From contig JBEKCS010000004.1 of assembly GCA_050014755.1 (NCBI GenBank), positions 22,994 through 86,993 on the forward strand: a stretch of DNA of 64,000 nucleotides, written 5' to 3'. Positions 24,792 to 33,490 of the stretch are shown piece by piece (position 1 is the stretch's first letter; each line of letters opens with the position of its first letter). This stretch comes from Bog-756 sp050014755. Lineage in GTDB: Bacteria; Actinomycetota; Acidimicrobiia; Acidimicrobiales; RAAP-2. A program made the position numbers and the translations under genes. The notes beneath the pieces were generated by a model. That model was not told where the DNA came from, did not search any database, and saw only the letters and a list, made by a program, of their open reading frames with translations.

Positions 24792-26015
24792 ATGAAGCGA
24801 ATATTCAGTTTGACCACTGCGCTTGTAGTTCTGCTTGGCCTCTGGGTCGAAGTCGGACCGACTGCAGCAGGAGCAACTACCACTGTCGAAGGGACCTTCG
24901 GTGTGTCCCCGACGGACGGGCCGGTGGGGACGGTCGTCACCCTCGATGGCGATGTCGGGCCGGGTTGCGCTGCCCAAGCGGCCGGACCCGGAGGATCGCT
25001 CTTCCTGCAGTTCGAGAGGGGGTCGGGATTCGGGCAGCCCAACGAGTGGATCAACGTCCCGATTGCGCCGGATGGCCAGTGGTCGGCTTCTTTCGTGATC
25101 CCCGCTTTCGTTGGCGGTCAAGCCATGACCCAGGGAGGCCCCGGCGCCGACGTGACATCGGGAACCTGGCTGTTCGGGCTTCCCAGTTGTGGTGGGCCGG
25201 CACCTCTCGTCGCCTTCGACGTGACGGGAACCAGTCCCGTCACGTCCCGCTTCACCGGAATGGCGGCCACTCCCGACGGCAAGGGCTACTGGCTGGTCCA
25301 GGCAGGGGGTGGCGTCTTCGCCTACGGTGACGCCCCCTACCTCGGCTCACTCCCCGGATTGGGCGTCACCCCGGCCGCTCCGATCACCGGCATCACCCCG
25401 ACCCCGGACGGCAAGGGCTACTGGCTGGTCGGCGCTGATGGCGGAGTGTTCGCCTTTGGCGACGCCGGATACTTCGGGTCACTCGACGTGCCCGGGTTCG
25501 GCCCACTCGGTGTGATCACCGGCATCGCTCCGACTCCCAAGGGCAAGGGCTACTGGCTGGTCGGCGCCGATGGCGGAGTGTTCGCCTTTGGCGACGCGAC
25601 CTACGAAGGGAACGGTCTCGACGGCGTGCCGAAGGTCGGCATCCTGCCCACACTCGACGGGAACGGATACCTGCTCCCGACGGCCACGGGCATCGAGCCA
25701 TCCACGGCCGGTGATGCGTCGTTGCCGCAGCAGGGCCCGATGGCCCTCACCACGCTGCTCAGTGGAGCCGCCGGCACTCCCGACGGCAAGGGCTACTGGC
25801 AGGTCGGGACCGACGGCGGGGTGTTCGCTTTCGGAGGTGCCAACTACCTCGGGTCCCTCCCCGCAGAAGGGATCGTCCCCGCGGCTCCCGTGGTCGGAAT
25901 CGCACATGCCCTCGACGGTAACGGTTACTGGCTCGTCGGAGCCGACGGCGGAGTGTTCGCCTTCGGTGACGCAGGGTATCTCGGTTCCGCCGGCGGATCT
26001 GGACTGCCTTGGTAG
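24792..26015 (+). CDS. Secreted protein with six GYW repeats
   Basis: 407 residues. MKRIFSLTTALVVLLGLWVE and a cut near TAAGA form a signal peptide. ATG at 24792 follows GGAGGA; ATG at 24780 is an alternative. Residues about 35-145 are a beta-rich domain (FGVSPTDGPVGTVVTLDG), perhaps Ig-like. The rest is six copies of the 40-45-residue GYWLVGADGGVFAFGDAGYxGS repeat, the fourth one degenerate, fitting a six-bladed propeller. It lacks the anchor seen in the protein at 2476-4014, so it is probably released. It is the last gene before tRNA-Val and may belong to the sigma/anti-sigma cassette. Confidence 0.82.
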   Translation: MKRIFSLTTALVVLLGLWVEVGPTAAGATTTVEGTFGVSPTDGPVGTVVTLDGDVGPGCAAQAAGPGGSLFLQFERGSGFGQPNEWINVPIAPDGQWSASFVIPAFVGGQAMTQGGPGADVTSGTWLFGLPSCGGPAPLVAFDVTGTSPVTSRFTGMAATPDGKGYWLVQAGGGVFAYGDAPYLGSLPGLGVTPAAPITGITPTPDGKGYWLVGADGGVFAFGDAGYFGSLDVPGFGPLGVITGIAPTPKGKGYWLVGADGGVFAFGDATYEGNGLDGVPKVGILPTLDGNGYLLPTATGIEPSTAGDASLPQQGPMALTTLLSGAAGTPDGKGYWQVGTDGGVFAFGGANYLGSLPAEGIVPAAPVVGIAHALDGNGYWLVGADGGVFAFGDAGYLGSAGGSGLPW

Positions 26016-26344
26016 GCATCAGTGAGGCGGGCCTGATCCGCCGAGTGATTCCGGTCAACGGCAGACCTGGTTGACCCTAGATTGGAACGGGATATGAACC
26101 CGATTGCCGGGATGGCGTCCAGAGGCTGAGGCTCTTCCTTGCACCACCGCGTTGGAGTGTCTCCAAAGACCTGCTCGGAGGCGCTTATCGAGGCGGCCGC
26201 AAGCCCTCGTCTTCGCCCCTCGTCCCCGTTTTCGGGTGGTGCCCGGCCAGCGCCCGGCGCTTCGGCGGTCGTGGCTCGCTGGCCTGGGGCGCGGGCTCTT
26301 GGCCCGTTTCGCGGTCGGGGCCCCTCTCTCCCAGCGTCTTCCAG
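26016..26344. other. Non-coding spacer before tRNA-Val
   Basis: 330 bases with no supported gene. GGCGG-GCCTGAT-CCGCC just after the secreted-protein stop is a weak hairpin. The right copy of the 37-bp direct repeat occupies the last part and enters the tRNA. Otherwise I see nothing. Confidence 0.5.
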
Positions 26345-26359
26345 TGGGCGCTATCGGAC
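26323..26359. repeat. Right copy of the 37-bp direct repeat at the tRNA-Val 3' end
   Basis: It matches the left copy 3.6 kb away at 30 of 37 positions. Fifteen bases lie in the tRNA (discriminator, 3' acceptor strand and part of the T-arm) and 22 lie beyond the 3' end. Overlap with a tRNA 3' end is the usual arrangement for integrase attachment sites. Confidence 0.6.
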
Positions 26360-26418
26360 TCGAACCGATGACCTGCTGGTTGTAAGCCAGCTGCTCTAAC
26401 CAACTGAGCTAAACGCCC
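26345..26418 (-). tRNA. tRNA-Val (TAC)
   Basis: A full cloverleaf: acceptor GGGCGTT/AGCGCCC, D-arm GCTCAGTTGGTTAGAGC, anticodon stem GCTGG/CCAGC with loop CTTACAA giving anticodon TAC, T-arm ATCGG-TTCGAGT-CCGAT, and discriminator A. CCA is not encoded. It reads GUA and wobbling Val codons. The 3' end coincides with the right direct repeat. Confidence 0.93.
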
Positions 26419-26431
26419 GACGTCCCCGACG

Positions 26432-27172
26432 CTACTGCGCAGCAGCAGCCAGGAACGCTTCGAGCAGGGCGGGCGTGGCCCCTGCGAACGGCGCCCGCCG
26501 CTCGGTGTGGGACAGGGTGACGAGGTCCCGGCCCCCGGCCTCGGCAACCACCGCCCCGGCCTCGACGCACACCAGCATCCCACCGAGGTAGTCCCAGCTC
26601 CCGAGCTTCGATCCACCGATCACGGCGTAGCCGTCGAGCACTCCTTCGGCCACCGCGCACAGGTCGAGTGCGGCAGCTCCGAGGCACCGGTACTGGGACC
26701 AACCGAGATAGCTCCGCGGGTAGCCACTGAACCCCACGATGGCACGATCGAGCCGTTCGCAGCCCGACGGGGCGATCGACGTCCCGTCCTTTCGCGCCCC
26801 CCCGCCCCGGACCGCTTCGAAACGGACACCCGATGCCTGGTTCACCACCACGGCGGCTCGCGGTCCTTCGGCGTCCACCGCGCACAAGCTGGTGGCATAC
26901 CAGGGGATCCCCCGCGATGCGTTGGTGGAGCCGTCGACGGGGTCGATGACCACCACCAGGTCGCGGTCGAGCGCCCGCGACCCGGACTCCTCGGACAGCA
27001 CGCCGACACCCGCCTCCTCGAGTACCGCCAGTCCGGCGGCGTCGGCCGCCACGTCGTGCCGGTACTGGTGGTCGCTGGCCCCGACGAGTCCCCAGTCCTC
27101 CAGGTCGACCAGGACGTCGGCGATGGCCGTCGCCGTAGCGTGCAGGACCTCGAGCAGCGTGGCGTCGTCCAT
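26432..27172 (-). CDS. Inositol monophosphatase family phosphatase
   Basis: 246 residues. GVLSEESG supplies metal-binding Glu, and VVIDPVDGSTNASRG is the signature of the Mg-dependent inositol phosphatase/FBPase/CysQ superfamily. LGSWDYLGGMLVCVEAGAVV near the end is the second metal-binding segment. It hydrolyses a sugar or inositol phosphate, or PAP; the subfamily is not clear. ATG at 27172 is supported by the frame running into low-complexity sequence upstream. It begins 67 bases from the divergent hypothetical gene. Confidence 0.9.
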   Translation of the reverse strand: MDDATLLEVLHATATAIADVLVDLEDWGLVGASDHQYRHDVAADAAGLAVLEEAGVGVLSEESGSRALDRDLVVVIDPVDGSTNASRGIPWYATSLCAVDAEGPRAAVVVNQASGVRFEAVRGGGARKDGTSIAPSGCERLDRAIVGFSGYPRSYLGWSQYRCLGAAALDLCAVAEGVLDGYAVIGGSKLGSWDYLGGMLVCVEAGAVVAEAGGRDLVTLSHTERRAPFAGATPALLEAFLAAAAQ

Positions 27173-27238
27173 GCGGGCGACGTTACCGGAGCTCCTCCGC
27201 CCACCGGGGCACGGCCCAACCGATAGGCTCTGGTCCCT

Positions 27239-27796
27239 GTGGCAGTCATCGATGTGGCCGGGTACGTGGCCGACCTCAAGGACCATTCGGTCGATCATGG
27301 CTTCCACGTGCACGACGAGCGGCACTTCGTCGAGACCTACTCGCTCCGTCAGGTCTGGGAGGTGGAGCTCCACCCCGAGGACGGGTGCGGCGGCCCCCTC
27401 GACCTGCATCTGGCGCTCGAGGTCGACCCCCGGACCCTCCTCTCGTTCGAGGACGCCGTCTTCGGGCTTCCCGAGGACGAGGAGCCGCCCGACGAATTCC
27501 ACTTCGCACTGACCTTCACCTGGGCCCTCCCACCGCTTCCCCACGGGCCCGACCTGCTGCGCCTGGCCATCGACCTGGCCGGTGTCGGCGGTATCGAGCT
27601 CCCGCTCGAGGTGTCGGCCATCGACTCCTACGCGTCGGCCACCGACGCGGCCGAGCGGCGCCTCAGCATCGTGGCCCGCACCCCGGTGTCGCTGGCCCGG
27701 GTGCTCACGGGAGAGGAGATGATGTGCGACGTGTTCGACCGCTGCCTGGCGGTCAGTCGCTACCTCCTCGATTCCGCGCCCAGCTGGCTCGGGTGA
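27239..27796 (+). CDS. Conserved hypothetical protein (185 aa)
   Basis: A soluble acidic protein without recognised domains. Features: an N-terminal VIDVAGYVADLKDHSVDHGF, alternating beta-strand patterns (LHLALEVDP, FHFALTFTW) and helical C-terminus (MMCDVFDRCLAVSRYLL). No SD is present, but TAGGCT at 27224-27229 lies 9 bases before the GTG, so the mRNA may be leaderless. It overlaps the lipoprotein gene by four bases (GTGA), suggesting joint expression. Function unknown. Confidence 0.65.
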   Translation: MAVIDVAGYVADLKDHSVDHGFHVHDERHFVETYSLRQVWEVELHPEDGCGGPLDLHLALEVDPRTLLSFEDAVFGLPEDEEPPDEFHFALTFTWALPPLPHGPDLLRLAIDLAGVGGIELPLEVSAIDSYASATDAAERRLSIVARTPVSLARVLTGEEMMCDVFDRCLAVSRYLLDSAPSWLG

Positions 27797-28212
27797 CCGC
27801 CCCGGCCGGCGCCCGACTCGCCCGGTTCGCCGCCGGTGCACTCGCGCTCCTGGCATCGGGCTCCGTGGTCGCCGCGTGCGGAGCGAGCGCCGGCGACCTG
27901 GCCCGGGCGTCGTGCGCCCACGTGAACGCCTCGCTCGCCCTCCTCCACAGAGCGGCAGGGACCACGGATTCAGCCGAAGTGACCAGGCTCCGGGGCCTCG
28001 CCTACATCCAGCTGCTCCAGGCCATCCCCATCGCCGCCCAGGCCGCCTACCACGACATCCAGTGGGAGTCGCTGGCCACCACACTCTCCGAGGCGAACCG
28101 GGTACCGGAGGCCACGCTCATCCCTGCTCTGCAGGCCCAATGCCGCTCGGCCGACTCCTCGGTCCTCTCCCAGGTCCCACCACCGGCCCCGGCGGGCAAC
28201 TCCGGAGCGTGA
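27793..28212 (+). CDS. Putative lipoprotein
   Basis: 139 residues. The N-terminus has two Arg, a hydrophobic stretch, and a lipobox-like SVVAAC with Cys29 as the lipidation site. The mature part is helical (LLHRAAGTTDSAEVTRLRG, then LQAIPIAAQAAYHDIQWE) with further Cys at about 42 and 117, possibly disulfide-linked. It starts at GTG overlapping the upstream stop. It probably faces the cell exterior, attached to the membrane. No enzyme motif seen. Confidence 0.65.
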   Translation: MTAPAGARLARFAAGALALLASGSVVAACGASAGDLARASCAHVNASLALLHRAAGTTDSAEVTRLRGLAYIQLLQAIPIAAQAAYHDIQWESLATTLSEANRVPEATLIPALQAQCRSADSSVLSQVPPPAPAGNSGA

Positions 28213-28224
28213 CCGGCGCCGGGG

Positions 28225-30504
28225 CTACGGCCCCCGGGTCCCCGACGATGCCAGCGAACCGGAGGCGGACACCGTGACCGGGGCCGACCCGGTGGTCGGG
28301 GTCACCGACATGGGGGCCAGGCTCTGTCCGGCCATCTGGAGGCGGCCGACCTGCACCACCTGGGGAAGGAGGTGGCTGGACAGCCACTGGCCGGCGGCCG
28401 GGGTCGGGACGATGTGCACCCCGTCACCGTCGCGGATCTGCACGCCGTCGAGAGTGGAGGTGAAGACGCCACCGGGGCAGACCATGCCGCCGAAGTCCTC
28501 GACCTGCACGTTTGCCGGGTGCTCGGCCGCGATCTGACGCACCATGGTGTTGTAGAGGTCGAGCCGGGTCGCCGAGTCCTCGGGCCAGGACAGGCCGTTC
28601 GGCTGCTCACCCGAGTCGAAGCACGGTGCTGTCATCAGGACGACGTAGGCGCCGTCCGACGAGGCCACCCGCACGGCCTGCTCCAGCGAACGCTGCAGTA
28701 CGCCGTCGAACAGCGGCTCGCCGATGTGGGTCCACCGGCCGTCGATCTGGCGGTCCATCACCTCCCACCGCCCGGCCAGGACCACCACGACGTCGGGGTG
28801 GAACTCGTCGATGTTCCCCTTCCACAGGGCGGGCCACTGGCCCGACGCCGGAGTGGCCGAGCTGCAGGCGGGGGCCATCAGGTCGGGTACACCGTGGGAC
28901 AGGTAGTACGTGCTGCGCACGACGCCGCAGGCCACGATGGCCCCGTTGTCGATGTCCACGTCGTAGGTCGACTGGGGCTGGTCGGCCATGAGGGCGAATC
29001 CGAGCCGCCACGCCACCGAGTCGCCCAGAATGGCCACCTTGACCGGCGGGCCCGAGAACTCGGCACTGCTCGACGTGGAGGACGAGAGCGGCACGGCGGC
29101 CTGGGCTGCCGACGGAAGAGTGGCGGCGACGGTCACGGCCACCACACCGAGGAACGCTCCCGAGGTGACCAGCCATCCGCGCCACTGGGCGAACGTCGCC
29201 ATCCGGCTCCGCCTGATGGGCTGCTCCACCAGGTAGTACGAGGCGGTGGCGACCACCACGGTGGCGCCGATCCGGGCACCGAGGAGCGGGAGGCCGTAGA
29301 GGTGCATCCGCTCGGCGTCGAGGAGGGAGAACAGCGGGAAGTGCCAGAGGTAGAGGCCGTAGGAGATCTTGCCCACGTAGACGAACACGGGATTGGCCAG
29401 CGCCCGGGCCAGCGATCCCCGCTGGGCGGTGACGATGCAGAACAGGACGACGGCCACCGCCACCGCCACCAGGAGCTCGCCTCCCCCGAAGAGGAAGCCG
29501 GTCGGACCGTCGAGGCGACCCCACAACGCGACCAGACCGAGCAGTGCCGTCCATCCGAAGAACTGGGCGGCCAGCCGGGCCGTCGAGCTCGAGAGCTCCC
29601 AGGCGGTGATCGGCTTGAGGCTCGGCCCCCGCTTGCGCTGGAAGTCCCGGCGATGGGCCGCCGGTTCCCCCAACCCGACGGTCCCGGCCGACGGGTGGAT
29701 GCGGGTGAACTCGAGGTAGTCGAGATCGGGCACGGCCTGCGGGACGGGCCGCCGGTGCTGGGCCCAGATGGCCATCGCGGCAGCCAGCGCCGCTCCGACC
29801 AGGATGTCCTGGCATCGGGTGTCGGTCCCTTCGTAGAGGCGGGTCACCGAGGCGCCGTGGAGAAAGGACCAGCGCATGTCGGCGGCCGAGGCCAGCGCGC
29901 CGGCCACGGCGACGGTCAGGACCGGCCACAGCCGCCGGGACGGCCGCAGTCGCCGTCCGACCCTCAGGAGGACCAGGACCACCGGGGGCCACACGATGTA
30001 GAACTGCTCCTCGATGGCCAGCGACCACATGTGGGAGAGCGGTGACGGCTGCGCCGTGGCGGCGAAGTAGTTCGACCCGCTCTCGATGAAGTGCCAGTTG
30101 GCCACGTAGAAGAGCGTGGACAGGGCGTCGAGCCGGAGGCCGGCGAACTCCCCCGGGGTGGCGAAGAACCTGGCGTAGACGGCCACTCCGACCAGCATGA
30201 CGAGGAGCGCCGGCAACAGACGTCGGGCCCGCCGGGTCCAGAACTGGCCGAGCCGGATGGTGAGCCGCCGGGCCCACTCGCCCATGAGGAGCGAGGTGAT
30301 GAGGAACCCGGACAGGACGAAGAACATGTTGACGCCGAGGAAGCCGCCGGAGGCCAGTGGCGCCCCTCCGTGGTACAGCATGACGCCCATCACGGCGACG
30401 GCCCGGATGCCGTCGAGGGCGGGGACGAGCCCGAAGACGACGGTGCGGCCCCGCGGACGGGAGTCCACGGCCGCAGTTGCGGGCGCGTCGGCCAGGATGC
30501 TCAT
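28225..30504 (-). CDS. OafA-type acyltransferase with C-terminal SGNH domain
   Basis: 759 residues. The first 400 are an acyltransferase_3 membrane domain of about ten helices, starting PALDGIRAVAVMGVMLYHGG with the catalytic-site His, and FFVLSGFLITSLL. After one more helix a periplasmic SGNH hydrolase-like domain begins at KVAILGDSVAWRLG, with DGVHIVP near the end supplying the Asp-His pair. These enzymes O-acetylate cell-envelope sugars or peptidoglycan. ATG at 30504 is chosen because it puts a short cytoplasmic leader before the first helix. A 6-bp hairpin (GTTGGC/GCCAAC) lies just upstream. Confidence 0.9.
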   Translation of the reverse strand: MSILADAPATAAVDSRPRGRTVVFGLVPALDGIRAVAVMGVMLYHGGAPLASGGFLGVNMFFVLSGFLITSLLMGEWARRLTIRLGQFWTRRARRLLPALLVMLVGVAVYARFFATPGEFAGLRLDALSTLFYVANWHFIESGSNYFAATAQPSPLSHMWSLAIEEQFYIVWPPVVLVLLRVGRRLRPSRRLWPVLTVAVAGALASAADMRWSFLHGASVTRLYEGTDTRCQDILVGAALAAAMAIWAQHRRPVPQAVPDLDYLEFTRIHPSAGTVGLGEPAAHRRDFQRKRGPSLKPITAWELSSSTARLAAQFFGWTALLGLVALWGRLDGPTGFLFGGGELLVAVAVAVVLFCIVTAQRGSLARALANPVFVYVGKISYGLYLWHFPLFSLLDAERMHLYGLPLLGARIGATVVVATASYYLVEQPIRRSRMATFAQWRGWLVTSGAFLGVVAVTVAATLPSAAQAAVPLSSSTSSSAEFSGPPVKVAILGDSVAWRLGFALMADQPQSTYDVDIDNGAIVACGVVRSTYYLSHGVPDLMAPACSSATPASGQWPALWKGNIDEFHPDVVVVLAGRWEVMDRQIDGRWTHIGEPLFDGVLQRSLEQAVRVASSDGAYVVLMTAPCFDSGEQPNGLSWPEDSATRLDLYNTMVRQIAAEHPANVQVEDFGGMVCPGGVFTSTLDGVQIRDGDGVHIVPTPAAGQWLSSHLLPQVVQVGRLQMAGQSLAPMSVTPTTGSAPVTVSASGSLASSGTRGP

Positions 30505-30711
30505 CGCCGGGTGGTCCCCGGCCGGCGGGTGAGGTTCCCGCAACCTCGTGCGCGGCGCGTCATGGCGCTCCCATGTTGGCAGATGGGCCAACGGCCGGAA
30601 ACCTCGGATTCACAGCAGTGCCGGTGGTGGTCGGGGCCAGGATCGCCGGGCGGTCGGCCGGGTCTGGGACCCGGTCGGCGTCGCTACCTGCGGCGATGTC
30701 GCCCGGTGACT

Positions 30712-32169
30712 TCAGACGGACGGGCTGTAGCCGGCCGGCAGGTTGATGGTCTTCTTCTCCAGGAACAGCTCGAGGCCGTCCTCGCCGAATTCACGGCCCA
30801 CGCCGGAATCCTTGTAGCCACCGAACGGCGAGGAGAAGTCGATCGGGATCGACGAGTTGACCATGTAGGTGCCGGTACGGATCTGGCGGGCGATGCCCAG
30901 ACCCCGGTCGTTGTCGGCGCTGAAGACGCCTCCGCACAGCCCGTAGTCGGAATCGTTGGCGATCCGGACGGCATCGGCGTCGTCGTCGTAGGGGATCACC
31001 GACAGGACCGGGCCGAAGATCTCCTCCTGGGCGATCCGCATGGAGTTGTCCACGTCGACGAAGACGGTGGGCTCGACGAACCATCCGGTGTCGAGGCCGG
31101 CCGGGCGACCGCCGCCGACGGCGATCTTGGCGCCCTCCTCCTGGCCGATGCGGATGTAGCCCTCCACCCGGTCGCGCTGGCGCTCGGCGACCAGTGGCCC
31201 GACCTCGGTGGCCGGGTCCAGGGCGTCGCCGACCTTCATGTTCCGGACCAACTCGACCAGGGCGTCGGTCACCTCGGTGTAGCGGTCACGGGGAGCCAGG
31301 ATGCGGGTCAGGGAGATGCAGGCCTCACCGTTGTTCATGATGGCGTTCGGGAGCATGAGCGGCAGCGACTCGGCCAGGTTGACGTCGTCGAGGAGGATGG
31401 CGGCCGACTTGCCGCCGAGCTCCAGGCTGAAGCGCTTCAGGTTGGCACCGCAGGCGGCGCCGATCTTCTTGCCCGCCGCGGTGGAGCCGGTGAAGGACAC
31501 CTTGTTCACACCGGGGTGGTTCACCAGGTACTCGCCCACCTCACGACCGGCCGGGACCACGCTGAGGACGCCCTTGGGCAGCCCGGCGTCGGCCAGGATC
31601 TCGGCGAACACGTTGGCATCCAGGGGTGTCTCGGGGGCGGGCTTGAACACCACCGTGCTACCCGACAGCAGGGCCGGCCCGAGCTTGGCGGCCGCCAGGA
31701 AGAGCGGCACGTTCCACGGGGTGATGGCGGCGACGACGCCGATGGGCTCCTTGGACACCAGGACCGGGCCGAGAAGCCCGTCCTTGACGGTGTCGAACGC
31801 GAACGTCGAGCCGAGGCCCGCGTAGTAGTCGAGGATCATCGTCGGGGCGAGCACCTGGGCGAGCAGGCCCCAGGAGACCGGCGAACCCATCTCGTTGGCG
31901 ATGAGTTCGGTCAGGTCCTGCATCTGGTTGCGGATGGACTCTGCGGCACGGGCCAGGACGGCACCCCGCTCGGTCGGGGTCATGTGCGGCCACGGACCGT
32001 GGTCCACGGCCTCGCGTGCCGCGGCCACTGCGCGGTCGATGTCGGCGTTCATGGCCTCGGGGGTCCGGCCCACCAGCTCACCGGTGGTCGGGGAATGCAC
32101 GTCGAAGACGGAGGAGGACGACGGCTCGACCCACTCCCCCCCGATGAACAGACGATCGTACGACTTCAT
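30712..32169 (-). CDS. NAD(P)-dependent aldehyde dehydrogenase
   Basis: 485 residues, the family norm. FTGSTAAGKKI is the cofactor Gly motif, SLELGGKSA holds the general-base Glu, NNGEACI the nucleophile Cys284, and EEIFGPVLSVI the later cofactor contact. It oxidises an aldehyde to the acid. GGGAGGGCCC precedes the ATG. It has no close operon partner: the acyltransferase gene is 200 bases downstream and the gene on the right is divergent. Substrate undetermined. Confidence 0.93.
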   Translation of the reverse strand: MKSYDRLFIGGEWVEPSSSSVFDVHSPTTGELVGRTPEAMNADIDRAVAAAREAVDHGPWPHMTPTERGAVLARAAESIRNQMQDLTELIANEMGSPVSWGLLAQVLAPTMILDYYAGLGSTFAFDTVKDGLLGPVLVSKEPIGVVAAITPWNVPLFLAAAKLGPALLSGSTVVFKPAPETPLDANVFAEILADAGLPKGVLSVVPAGREVGEYLVNHPGVNKVSFTGSTAAGKKIGAACGANLKRFSLELGGKSAAILLDDVNLAESLPLMLPNAIMNNGEACISLTRILAPRDRYTEVTDALVELVRNMKVGDALDPATEVGPLVAERQRDRVEGYIRIGQEEGAKIAVGGGRPAGLDTGWFVEPTVFVDVDNSMRIAQEEIFGPVLSVIPYDDDADAVRIANDSDYGLCGGVFSADNDRGLGIARQIRTGTYMVNSSIPIDFSSPFGGYKDSGVGREFGEDGLELFLEKKTINLPAGYSPSV

Positions 32170-32363
32170 GGGCCCTCCCTGGACAACGACGGATCGGTAT
32201 GGCTCGGCTGGTCCCCCACGGCCTTCGGGTCACAGCACAGCCTGTAGCGATCGTAGCCCGACGCCTGGCGGGCCGCCCGCGGGACCCCGGTGGGGTTACG
32301 CTTCGCCGCACCCGCCCGAGCAGGGCGCCGACCCCGGCGACGGCCGGAGAACTGGAGCTCGAC

Positions 32364-33470
32364 GTGCTCTCCCCCCTCGACGACTACCCGGTCCACCAGA
32401 TCTCGGAACCCATGCGCCACGTGGGCACGTCGGACCGCAATTTCTACGACCGCTACTACTTCAACATCCACGGCACCGGTCAGGTCCACGGCACCGACGA
32501 GGAGCTCTTCTGCGTCATCGGTGTGGGCCAGTATCCGAACCTGAGCGTGGCCGATGCCTTCGTCTCGGCCAAGCTGGGCGACGACCACCGGGTCGTCCGG
32601 TCCTCCAAGGTGCTGGGTGCCGACCGGATGGACGCCTCGGTCGGCCCGATCCGGGTCGAGGTCAAGAAGGGTCTCGAGAAGGTCCGGGTCATCCTCGAGC
32701 CCAACGAGTGGGACCTGGAGCTCGACGCCGTCTACGACGGGTTCTGCGAGGCGCACCTGGAGGCCCGCCACTTCGACCGGCAGTTCTCCCGTGTCACCTT
32801 CGATTCCACCCGCTTTGCCCAGGTCGGCGGCTGGACGGGGACGCTCCGGGTGGGCGACCGCGAGATCGCGCTGACACCGGACAAGTGGTGGGGTTCGCGG
32901 GACCGCTCGTGGGGCGTCCGTCCAGTGGGCGAGTCGGAGCATCCCGGCATCCGGGTGACCGACACATCGTTCGGCTTCTTCTGGGTCTACGCGCCGGTCC
33001 GCTTCGAGGACGAGGCCATGGTCACCATCATCCAGGAGCGCTCCAACGGGGAGCGGATCATGCAGGACGCCCACCGGATCTTCCCCATCGGGTCCGGTCG
33101 TGCACCCGAATGGCTCGGCCGGCCGGAGCACGAGCTCCGATTCGCACCGGACAGCCGCACCGTCACCGGTGCGACGCTCTCGTACTTCGGGCCCCACGGC
33201 CGCAAGACCGCAGAGGTCGAGGTGGAGACCCTGCTCGCCTTCCCCCTGCTGCTCGGCAGCGGCTACGGGCTCGAGCCGGACTGGAAGCACGGCATGTACC
33301 AGGGCGACCTCGTCGTCCAGGGCCAGCGGATACCGCCGGCCGACCCGTCCTACTCGGACTGGGGTCTGACCGAGTATGCGGCCAGGTTCACCTGCGACGG
33401 GAAGGTCGGCTACGGCATGTTCGAGTGCGCCGTCATGGGCGCGCACGAGCAGTACGGGTTCACCGGCTGA
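32364..33470 (+). CDS. Conserved hypothetical protein with WGSRDRSWGVR motif
   Basis: About 368 residues, all-beta in character. WWGSRDRSWGVRPVGESEHPG near residue 175-195 recalls lipocalin-like CrtC/AttH and DUF7064/7065-type proteins, which handle hydrophobic ligands. GTG at 32364 has GGAG 6 bases upstream; a longer frame back to 32199 begins with low-complexity sequence. It sits 20 bases before the COG2907-like flavoprotein gene and cfa, so a role in lipid or isoprenoid modification is a fair inference. Divergent from the aldehyde dehydrogenase. Confidence 0.68.
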   Translation: MLSPLDDYPVHQISEPMRHVGTSDRNFYDRYYFNIHGTGQVHGTDEELFCVIGVGQYPNLSVADAFVSAKLGDDHRVVRSSKVLGADRMDASVGPIRVEVKKGLEKVRVILEPNEWDLELDAVYDGFCEAHLEARHFDRQFSRVTFDSTRFAQVGGWTGTLRVGDREIALTPDKWWGSRDRSWGVRPVGESEHPGIRVTDTSFGFFWVYAPVRFEDEAMVTIIQERSNGERIMQDAHRIFPIGSGRAPEWLGRPEHELRFAPDSRTVTGATLSYFGPHGRKTAEVEVETLLAFPLLLGSGYGLEPDWKHGMYQGDLVVQGQRIPPADPSYSDWGLTEYAARFTCDGKVGYGMFECAVMGAHEQYGFTG

Positions 33471-33490
33471 CCAGCCGTCCGGGCGGGCGG

